This document shows positions 1-5,725 of a stretch of DNA of 7,568 bases, piece by piece; the stretch's first letter is position 1; each line of letters opens with the position of its first letter. Origin of the DNA: Janthinobacterium lividum (GTDB lineage: Bacteria; Pseudomonadota; Gammaproteobacteria; Steroidobacterales; Steroidobacteraceae); contig CALPVO020000101.1 in the NCBI GenBank assembly GCA_943327025.2, positions 1-7,568 of the forward strand, read 5' to 3'. The notes beneath the pieces were generated by a model, which was not told where the DNA came from, did not search any database, and saw only the letters and a list, made by a program, of their open reading frames with translations. The position numbers and the translations under genes are program-made.

Positions 1-44
1 ATAAAGCGCCGACAATACAAAGCGGGACGCGCTTCACAGTTTTC

Positions 45-79
45 CCCGGGGGCGTAAGCCCTGGTGACCCACCCCCGGG
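45..79. repeat. GC-rich hairpin with 8-bp perfect stem
   Basis: CCCGGGGG at 45-52 is the exact reverse complement of CCCCCGGG at 72-79, leaving a 19-nt loop. It is preceded rather than followed by a short T run, so it does not read as an intrinsic terminator on the plus strand. It may be RNA structure at the end of an upstream transcript or a protein-binding dyad. The role is unknown. Confidence 0.45.
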
Positions 80-345
80 CTGAAGGCCGCTAGCTGGTGG
101 GAGGAGCACGCCCAGTGGATGCGCCTGCCACAGGGCCCAAACCCCGCCGTTCCGTGTACGCACAATAAATAAGTGTCGGCCCATAGGGCGGGCGGCCTCG
201 CCGTTCCTCCCCCCGTTCAGGCCGACCGTGCCACGGAAAAGAACGTTCAAGCCCCGGAGCGCGGCGTGTCGAAAACATTTACGTGGGATGCCGCTGGCCC
301 CGGCGCGAAAAGCTCAAGCCCATGATTCAAATAATAAAAAACCTG

Positions 346-363
346 ATGGCACGGCTCTTGGAT
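346..363 (+). promoter_or_regulatory. Sigma-54 (RpoN)-like -24/-12 promoter
   Basis: TGGCACG at 347-353 matches the -24 block of the RpoN consensus (YTGGCACGrNNNTTGCW) exactly. TTGGA at 358-362 occupies the -12 block, with the correct 10 nt between the -24 GG and the -12 dinucleotide. The defect is GG instead of the near-invariant GC at -12, and the base before TGG is A rather than a pyrimidine. Transcription would start near 373, giving a leader of about 90 nt before the ATG at 462. An AT-rich tract lies just upstream. If real, the redox cluster would need an enhancer-binding activator. I see no good sigma-70 alternative nearby. Confidence 0.45.
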
Positions 364-447
364 TAGGGAAGCCAAGGCACTCGCTGAGTCAAACGCCCAG
401 CAAGTAGAGGCGCAAGCCGTCGGGTGCCAAGTGAATAGCAGATTTTT

Positions 448-452
448 GGGAG
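448..452 (+). promoter_or_regulatory. Ribosome binding site of the multicopper oxidase
   Basis: GGGAG lies 9 nt before the ATG at 462. A second in-frame ATG at 468 would sit 15 nt away, which is too far, so this site favours 462 as the start. Confidence 0.6.
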
Positions 453-461
453 CAGATAGTA

Positions 462-2474
462 ATGACGATGAACAAGCATGAGCGCGAAACACAGTGGGCT
501 CTGGATTTCCGCCGCGAAATCACCCGCGCCAAACTGTCCCGCCGCGAGATCATGAAGTTGGGTGTCCTTGGCACCGGCACGGCCTTCCTGGGCCTCGGTG
601 CGGGCAAGACCCAAGCCAAGACGATCATTTCGCCGCCAACCGAGCCGTTCGTTCAGGCGCTGCCGATCCCGAAGACTGCCACCGAGTGCGGCTTCGAAGT
701 GACGGAAGCCGAGTTCGCCGATCACGGCAGTTCCAAGCTGAACGGCAGCGTGCTGCGTTCGCTGTCGGGCGATCCGCTCAAGACGGAACATGACTGCCGC
801 ACTTCCGACTGGAAGCAGAAGCACCAATATGTGAACCGCTTCAAGCCCAAGAAGTTCTACGTCCTACCGACGATGGAATATGACCACAAGTGGCACCCGA
901 GCCTGCCGGCCAGCAAGATGTGGGGCCAGGGCTGCCAGTTCCCGGGAGCGACCATCATCGCCAACTACGGTGAGCCGTTCGTGGTGCGCCACGCCAACGA
1001 GCTGCCGGAAAACCCGGACGCCGACTACGGCTCGCCCGAACTGCTCACCCACTTGCACAACTTCCACAGCGGTTCCGAGAGCGATGGTGGCCCTTGGGGC
1101 GCTACGGACCGCCGCTGCCTGGCCGAGCCGACAGATTCGCCGTGGTTCCGCGACCACTACTACACCATGGCTCGCGCCGGATTCACGGACCCGCAGTTCG
1201 AGAAATACTACGGTAACAAGGTCAGTGCGAACGCCGTGACCAACGCTGCCTGGAAGCACTACGCTGCCAAGGCTGACAAGGGCTTCATGAAGAAGTACGA
1301 CTTGTCCGCCGGTAACTGGGGCGACCCGGCTGAAACCCTGAACACCATGTTCTACCACTCGCACGTGCCCGACTTCACCACGGCCAACGTGTACAAGGGC
1401 ATGGCTGGCCTGTGCATTGCTCGTGACGAACTCGACACCGGCGACGAGAACACCGGTCTGAAATTCCCCAGCGGTAAGTACGATGTGCCCCTGTGCATGA
1501 GTGACAAGGTGTTCGACCAGAACGGCCAGCTGTTCTTCGATACCTTTAACTTGGACGGCATCATTGGTGACAAGCCGACGGTCAACGGCGTCATTCAGCC
1601 CTACTTTAATGTGGACTGCCGCCGCTATCGCTTCCGTACCCTGAATACGGGTCCTTCGCGCATCCTGCAGTTGTACCTCTACAACCAGACCACGAACACC
1701 TGGATTGCCAACCCGTTCCTGCAGATTGCCAGCGACGGCAACCTGCTCGAGAAGCCGGTGCTCCGCGGGTTCATCCAGAACTCGGTGGCCGAGCGCTATG
1801 ACGTCCTCGTGGACTTCAACCGCATCGCGAAGCCTGGCCATGTGTTGATCATGTACAACCGTTGCGACCAGCAGGACGGCCGTCTGCCGACCGGCAAGCT
1901 GATGTCGCCTGGTATTCCCGTAATGAAGATCATTGTCGGTGCCAAACCGGCAATCGACACGAGCTTCGACTACTTCACCGCGGCTGGCTTGGCCTCGACC
2001 CTGCGTCCGATGCCGATCATCGACATGTCGAAGGTGGCCGCGCGCCGTACCTTCAACATCGGCCGCAGCGGTGGTTCCTGGACGGTCAACAACAAGATCT
2101 TTGACCCGTCGATGGCAGCATCGCAGGCCATGATCAAGCGCAACACCGCCGAGATCTGGACGATGCAGAACAGCTCGGGTGGCTGGGTGCACCCCATGCA
2201 CATCCACTTCGAAGAAGGGCGCATCCTCTCCCGCAACGGTGTGGCACCCCCGGTGTACGAGCGTGGCCGCAAGGACCTGTACCACACGAACACCAACGAG
2301 AAGATCGAGATCTACCTGCAGTTCCGCGATTTCCCGGATCCGAACTACAACCCGCCCAACCCGGCCTACAAGCCGGAAGCTGGCCGCTACGCCATGCACT
2401 GCCACAACACGGTGCACGAGGACCACGCGATGATGTGTCGTTGGGACATCGTCAACCCGCCCACCACGGTCTGA
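462..2474 (+). CDS. Tat-exported multicopper oxidase with long inter-motif insert
   Basis: A 670-residue multicopper oxidase. Such enzymes oxidise a substrate at a type 1 copper and reduce O2 to water at a trinuclear centre. The N-terminus has a Tat signal: SRREIMK at 26-32, a hydrophobic stretch about 33-48, and likely cleavage after TQA52. All copper motifs are present: HLH 197-199, HSH 299-301, HPMHIH 577-582 and HCHNTVHEDHAMM 646-658. Predicted type 1 ligands are H577, C647, H652 and axial M657; the other eight histidines (H197, H199, H299, H301, H580, H582, H646, H648) form the trinuclear site. The last motif resembles CotA/bilirubin oxidase types. Unusually, about 100 residues separate the first two motifs, against roughly 40 in typical laccases, and the protein has ten cysteines. 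It heads a cluster with SCO and dihaem peroxidase genes. The family call is secure; the substrate (metal, phenol or other) is unknown. Confidence 0.95.
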   Translation: MTMNKHERETQWALDFRREITRAKLSRREIMKLGVLGTGTAFLGLGAGKTQAKTIISPPTEPFVQALPIPKTATECGFEVTEAEFADHGSSKLNGSVLRSLSGDPLKTEHDCRTSDWKQKHQYVNRFKPKKFYVLPTMEYDHKWHPSLPASKMWGQGCQFPGATIIANYGEPFVVRHANELPENPDADYGSPELLTHLHNFHSGSESDGGPWGATDRRCLAEPTDSPWFRDHYYTMARAGFTDPQFEKYYGNKVSANAVTNAAWKHYAAKADKGFMKKYDLSAGNWGDPAETLNTMFYHSHVPDFTTANVYKGMAGLCIARDELDTGDENTGLKFPSGKYDVPLCMSDKVFDQNGQLFFDTFNLDGIIGDKPTVNGVIQPYFNVDCRRYRFRTLNTGPSRILQLYLYNQTTNTWIANPFLQIASDGNLLEKPVLRGFIQNSVAERYDVLVDFNRIAKPGHVLIMYNRCDQQDGRLPTGKLMSPGIPVMKIIVGAKPAIDTSFDYFTAAGLASTLRPMPIIDMSKVAARRTFNIGRSGGSWTVNNKIFDPSMAASQAMIKRNTAEIWTMQNSSGGWVHPMHIHFEEGRILSRNGVAPPVYERGRKDLYHTNTNEKIEIYLQFRDFPDPNYNPPNPAYKPEAGRYAMHCHNTVHEDHAMMCRWDIVNPPTTV

Positions 2475-2490
2475 TACAGCGAAACGAAAC

Positions 2491-2495
2491 GGAGA
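2491..2495 (+). promoter_or_regulatory. Ribosome binding site that sets the SCO gene start
   Basis: GGAGA lies 5 nt before the ATG at 2501. An in-frame upstream ATG at 2435 would place 22 residues before a perfect signal peptide and overlap the oxidase gene by 40 nt, with no comparable binding site. The start at 2501 is therefore preferred. Confidence 0.8.
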
Positions 2496-2500
2496 CTGCC

Positions 2501-3211
2501 ATGCGACGCCCCCAGCATGTGAAGAAATCTGTGAAGAAATCCTGGTTCGCCGCCGCGCTCGTCGCGGCGGGGCTGGCTGCCGGCGCCTTCGCGCCGGTGG
2601 TCCACGCCGAGGGCCTGCAAGAAGACGGTTTGCCTTATGGGGCGAAGCTGTCTGGTAGTGCGCCCATGCCTGGGCGCTCTGCACACCGCATCCCGGACGT
2701 TGAAGTCATTGACCAGGACGGCAAGAGCCACCGGCTCCACTCCGACCTGATCAAGGGCAAGGTGGTCTTGTTCAACTTCATGTACGCCGACTGCGATGGC
2801 ATATGTCCACTGCAGACGGAAACGCTGAAGCGTGTCTACAAGGAATTCGGGGACCGCATGGGCAAGGAGATTGTCATGCTCTCCTTCACTCTGAGCCCTG
2901 CCGTGGATCGCCCGGAGAAGTTGAAACACTACACGGAAATGCATGAAATTCCGGAAGGCGGACACTGGAAGTTCCTGACCGGCGACCCGGAGACTTTCGA
3001 AAAGCTCCGCCGTGCGCTGGGTTTCTTTGACCCAGTTCCCGAATTTGACCTGCAGAACGCGACGCACCTGGGAATGGTGCGGTACGGTTACGACAACGAG
3101 GACCGTTGGGCAGGTTGCCCGGCCGGTTCTTTGCCCAAAGTGATCGCCAACAACGTTCTCAGGCTCTACTTGCCGGCGAGCGAAACCTGGCTGGTTCCGG
3201 ACGTCAGCTAG
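2501..3211 (+). CDS. SCO1/SenC-family copper and thiol protein, exported
   Basis: A 236-residue SCO1/SenC/PrrC-type thioredoxin-fold protein. These bind copper and act in copper delivery or thiol reduction, classically for the CuA site of cytochrome oxidase. A Sec signal peptide spans 1-36: a lysine-rich start (VKKSVKKS, 7-14), a hydrophobic core 16-30 and likely cleavage after VHA36. The thiol motif CDGICP at 98-103 gives the copper-binding cysteines C98 and C102. H189 in ATHLGMVRYG is the probable third ligand. Other family features are the FNFMYADC strand, SFTLSP at 128-133 with the following DRPEKLKHY, and HWKFLTGDPE (155-164). An extra C206 (AGCPAGS) is outside the core motif. The gene begins 26 nt after the oxidase stop, so the two are probably co-transcribed. 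Its job is plausibly to load copper into, or keep reduced, the neighbouring oxidase; that role is inferred from position. Confidence 0.93.
   Translation: MRRPQHVKKSVKKSWFAAALVAAGLAAGAFAPVVHAEGLQEDGLPYGAKLSGSAPMPGRSAHRIPDVEVIDQDGKSHRLHSDLIKGKVVLFNFMYADCDGICPLQTETLKRVYKEFGDRMGKEIVMLSFTLSPAVDRPEKLKHYTEMHEIPEGGHWKFLTGDPETFEKLRRALGFFDPVPEFDLQNATHLGMVRYGYDNEDRWAGCPAGSLPKVIANNVLRLYLPASETWLVPDVS
2518..2541 (+). repeat. Perfect 12-nt tandem duplication in the SCO signal peptide
   Basis: TGTGAAGAAATC occurs twice in direct succession (2518-2529 and 2530-2541). It encodes VKKS-VKKS in the positively charged n-region of the signal peptide. The exact match suggests a recent in-frame slippage duplication. 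Confidence 0.9.
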
Positions 3212-3297
3212 TTGCTGCCCCCCAACGACAGTTTCCGATGTTAGACCAGTAGCCCCATTTTTTTCCCGCCCGGTGCTTGTCGGTCTCGCATCTCCCT

Positions 3298-3301
3298 AGG
3301 A
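3298..3301 (+). promoter_or_regulatory. Ribosome binding site of the dihaem peroxidase gene
   Basis: AGGA lies 6 nt before the ATG at 3308 and supports that start, which also begins directly with a good signal peptide. The 96-nt gap after the SCO gene (3212-3307) contains a run of seven T (3258-3264) but no stem in front of it. I see no terminator or clear promoter there, so read-through from the upstream genes is likely. Confidence 0.6.
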
Positions 3302-3307
3302 CGCGCC

Positions 3308-5569
3308 ATGAACTTTCATAAACCCGCCGCCACAGTGCTGGCGATGCTTTATACCCTGCCATTGATAGCCGGCATGGCCCATGCCGCTGCCCCGGTTAGC
3401 GTGTTCGTTGACCCGATCGACGAGGAAAGGCAGGTGCGTGTGCGCCCCTTGATGGATCCGTTCGCTTCGCTGGGCAGCTTGAAGCCCCACAACATGCCGT
3501 TGCCGAATCTGGCGGGCATTGTCGCGAATCGTCAGAACGCCCTGTTGCTCGGCAAAGCCCTCTTCTGGGACCAGCAGACGGGTAGCGACGGGGTGGCTTG
3601 CGCTACCTGCCACTTTGCCGGCGGTGCGGACAATCGCATTACGCACCAGGTGAACCCCGGCACCGGCGATATCCGTTTCACCGGTGGCGACAGCGCTTTC
3701 GGTGGCTTGACCGCCGCCACCAACGCAAGTGTTGTCTCGCCGGCCAATTCCATTGGTAAGAGTTCCGGCGGCCGCGATCTTGGTAACAACCAGACGCTCG
3801 ACTACACCGATTTCCCGTTGCATCGCTTGGAAAACCCGAAAGACCGACATTCCGAGGTGCTTTACACCACGAACGACGTAGTGGGTTCGAGCGGCTCGTT
3901 CGGTGGCCTATTAGTTGAGGCTACCCGAGGCTCCAGTACGGACAAGTGCGCGCCGGGTAAGGGCGATGTTTTCCACAGCGGCGGCCAGGCCTTGCGGCAA
4001 GTGACTGGGCGCAATGCACCTTCGGTCATCAATGCTGGTTTCTACCGCCGGCTCTTCTGGGATGGCCGTGCGAATTCGACTTTCAACGGGGAAGATCCGT
4101 TCGGCGGTCGCAATGCCAGCGCCTTCGTGGTCGAGGCAGTAGGCCTGACCACGGTAGCGCCCCGCAAACTGGCGCTGACGAATGGTCAATTGGCCAGCCA
4201 AGCGGTAGGTCCGGCGCTCAGTGAAGTGGAGGCCTCCTGCGGCGGTCGAAACTTTGCAGAACTCGGCCGTCGCCTTGCCAGCGTGCGCCCCCTGCAGACG
4301 CAGGCAGTGCATGCGCAGGATAGCGTGCTCGGCAAGTTTCGGCATACGTCCGGCAAGGGCTTGAACACCACGTATTCCACGCTCATCCAGACCGCCTTCG
4401 ATTCGAAGTGGTGGCGTGGTCAGGGTAAGTACCGCCGCGTGAATGGCACGCTGGTGGCCGACCCCAACGGCTACACGCAGCAAGAACTGAACTTCTCGCT
4501 GTTCTGGGGCATTTCCATCGCACTCTATGAGGCGACCTTGAAGAGCGACGACAGCCCGTTCGACCAGGCGCTTGAAGGCCGCATCATGCTCAGTGAGCAG
4601 GAAATGCGCGGCGCCTTCGTGTTCGCCAACAAGGGCAAATGCACGGACTGTCACGTGGGCCCCATGTTGAGTGTGGCCACGCCGTTGCTGGTTGCGGAAC
4701 CGGCAGAGCCCGGCATCTTTGCGCAGCCCGACGCCTTGAACGTCGCCCGTATCGATGCACCTTATGCGACCGCTATGCCCGTCATGTACGACGAAGGTTG
4801 GTACAACTTGGGAGTGACACCCACGGCGCAAGACCTTGGTATTGGCGGCAACGATCCTTGGGGTAAGCCGCTGTCCTTTAGCCGCCAGGTGGCTGAGCCC
4901 GCCCTGAAGGTCGACACCTTCCCGTTCAATGCCTGCTGGTTTGAAAAGCCCATTACCGAAATTCCGCCAGAGGCCTGCACGCACGCTGTCGAGATGGCGG
5001 CATTCAAGGCCAATGAACAGCGTTTGGGTGTAGACGGTGCTTTCAAGACGCCATCACTCCGCAACGTTGGCCTTACGGCGCCCTATTTCCACAATGGCGG
5101 CTACGCCACCTTGCGGAGCGTAGTGGAGTTCTACGCTCGCGGCGGCAACCGTCGTGGCGATGGCAGCGAGGACCCCGAGTGGGAGTTCAATGACAACAGT
5201 GGTACTGGCGGCTTGGGTCGCGGCCACCCGGTGATTGAGGCGGGTGTTGGTTCGAACGTGCTGGGCATTGAACCGTTGTTCGAGACGGACCCGGACGAGC
5301 CGGAGTTCTTCCCGGAAGAGACTAAGCAACTGACGGACGCGGAAATCGACGACCTGGTGGCTTTCATGCTCACCATGACGGACCGTCGTGTGCAGTGCCG
5401 TGCGGCGCCGTTCGACCACCCGGCTCTCAGCATTCCCGACGGCCATCTGGTTGCCCCCGGCGCCACTGGCAACGCGAAGGACTTCTACACCGTGTTGCCG
5501 GCCACTGGCGCCAGTGGCGTAGCCGACGCGCAGTGCTTCGTTAACAGCGGCGACCTCTTTATCCGCTGA
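3308..5569 (+). CDS. Large dihaem cytochrome c, CcP/MauG superfamily, exported
   Basis: A 753-residue dihaem c-type cytochrome of the bacterial cytochrome c peroxidase/MauG superfamily, which reduces H2O2 or uses high-valent haem to oxidise proteins. A Sec signal peptide ends near MAHA26. Haem sites are CATCH 98-102 and CTDCH 445-449. Superfamily landmarks follow in order: LGKALFWD (81-88), [21 protein letters not shown] (235-255), [12 protein letters not shown] (298-309), in which E308 aligns by eye with the catalytic glutamate, [20 protein letters not shown] (495-514), and [20 protein letters not shown] (579-598). Typical members have 320-400 residues and haem motifs about 150 apart; here they are 347 apart, with further inserts at about 103-234 and 450-578. 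Six extra cysteines (214, 311, 543, 557, 697, 743) could form disulfides. Large members such as the surface-associated peroxidase SACCP of Methylococcus are known (from memory). It lies in the multicopper oxidase cluster and ends before a terminator. The family is certain; peroxidase versus modifying activity is open. Confidence 0.92.
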   Translation: MNFHKPAATVLAMLYTLPLIAGMAHAAAPVSVFVDPIDEERQVRVRPLMDPFASLGSLKPHNMPLPNLAGIVANRQNALLLGKALFWDQQTGSDGVACATCHFAGGADNRITHQVNPGTGDIRFTGGDSAFGGLTAATNASVVSPANSIGKSSGGRDLGNNQTLDYTDFPLHRLENPKDRHSEVLYTTNDVVGSSGSFGGLLVEATRGSSTDKCAPGKGDVFHSGGQALRQVTGRNAPSVINAGFYRRLFWDGRANSTFNGEDPFGGRNASAFVVEAVGLTTVAPRKLALTNGQLASQAVGPALSEVEASCGGRNFAELGRRLASVRPLQTQAVHAQDSVLGKFRHTSGKGLNTTYSTLIQTAFDSKWWRGQGKYRRVNGTLVADPNGYTQQELNFSLFWGISIALYEATLKSDDSPFDQALEGRIMLSEQEMRGAFVFANKGKCTDCHVGPMLSVATPLLVAEPAEPGIFAQPDALNVARIDAPYATAMPVMYDEGWYNLGVTPTAQDLGIGGNDPWGKPLSFSRQVAEPALKVDTFPFNACWFEKPITEIPPEACTHAVEMAAFKANEQRLGVDGAFKTPSLRNVGLTAPYFHNGGYATLRSVVEFYARGGNRRGDGSEDPEWEFNDNSGTGGLGRGHPVIEAGVGSNVLGIEPLFETDPDEPEFFPEETKQLTDAEIDDLVAFMLTMTDRRVQCRAAPFDHPALSIPDGHLVAPGATGNAKDFYTVLPATGASGVADAQCFVNSGDLFIR
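5501..5518. repeat. Perfect 18-bp palindrome inside the peroxidase gene
   Basis: GCCACTGGC is followed directly by its reverse complement GCCAGTGGC. A related copy, CGCCACTGGC, occurs 40 nt upstream at 5461-5470. The palindrome encodes part of ATGASG near the C-terminus, about 50 nt before the stop. It could fold in mRNA as a hairpin with almost no loop. It may be chance in a Gly/Ala-rich tail. Confidence 0.85.
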
Positions 5570-5586
5570 TCCCTACCGTTTCTCCC

Positions 5587-5634
5587 ACGGGCTGGCGGTG
5601 GTCTGGTGTTTCCAGGTCACCCCAGCCCGTTTTT
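5587..5634 (+). terminator. Strong intrinsic terminator closing the redox cluster
   Basis: ACGGGCTGG at 5587-5595 pairs perfectly with CCAGCCCGT at 5622-5630. The stem continues inward after a single bulged C (5596), with GGTG (5597-5600) pairing CACC (5618-5621) and six further pairs (two of them G-U) down to a 5-nt loop at 5607-5611. A T run (5630-5634) follows at once. It begins 17 nt after the peroxidase stop, so transcription of the three-gene cluster should end here. Confidence 0.88.
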
Positions 5635-5685
5635 CATGGCGGGAGCCGCACCGCGGAGCCCCGGCTGTGAAGCGTGTCCGCTTTG

Positions 5686-5691
5686 CATAAT
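5686..5691 (+). promoter_or_regulatory. Possible sigma-70 -10 element before the TPR gene
   Basis: CATAAT differs from TATAAT at one position and lies 35 nt before the ATG at 5726, downstream of the terminator where a new promoter is expected. The matching -35 region (5663-5668, GGCTGT) is poor, so this is only a weak candidate. Confidence 0.25.
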
Positions 5692-5725
5692 CCCGGACTG
5701 CGAGGCAGGTCGCAGTAGGTGGGTC

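Larger units (their letters stand above)
1..461. other. Non-coding leader upstream of the multicopper oxidase
   Basis: I see no convincing gene here. Two plus-strand frames are open at the left edge: one closes at TAA 55-57, the other at TGA 81-83. Either could be the tail of an upstream gene, but neither peptide is recognisable. Short minus-strand open frames have no family signature. Supportable contents are a GC-rich hairpin (45-79), a small dyad CCGTG-C-CACGG (226-236), a 7-bp inverted repeat GTCGGCC/GGCCGAC (175-181 and 220-226), an AT-rich patch (about 325-342) and a sigma-54-like promoter (346-363). I looked for tRNA and riboswitch signatures and found none that held up. The length suggests a regulated promoter region with distal activator sites, which is inference. 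Confidence 0.6.

Noticed and set aside
110..145. CCACAGGGCCCAAACC phrase resembling part of a c-di-GMP (GEMM) riboswitch
   Set aside because: The second conserved block (GGACGCAAAGCC-like) is absent downstream and the core phrase is altered.
238..258. GTTCAAGCC resembling a tRNA T-loop
   Set aside because: The flanking bases do not form a T stem, and no acceptor or anticodon arms can be assembled.
322..366. Possible 14-codon leader peptide before the oxidase
   Set aside because: It spans the putative -24/-12 promoter and has no ribosome binding site, so it would not be transcribed from that promoter.
864..2684. 606-codon open frame on the minus strand opposite the multicopper oxidase
   Set aside because: Its product is Val/Arg/His-rich with no family motif and lies entirely over two genes with diagnostic motifs. 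It is a by-product of G+C-rich codon use.
2387..3067. 226-codon minus-strand open frame over the SCO gene
   Set aside because: It overlaps the well-supported SCO and oxidase genes and has no recognisable domain.
3212..3307. T7 run at 3258-3264 as a terminator between the SCO and peroxidase genes
   Set aside because: Only a 4-bp GTTG/CAAC pairing is visible and it lies well upstream of the T run, so there is no credible stem.
3911..4984. 357-codon minus-strand open frame opposite the dihaem peroxidase
   Set aside because: No signature, and the opposite strand carries clear haem and peroxidase motifs throughout.
3308..5569. RoxA/RoxB-type rubber oxygenase identity for the dihaem protein
   Set aside because: RoxA is also a large dihaem protein, but the [20 protein letters not shown] segment and the overall motif order fit the CcP/MauG group better.
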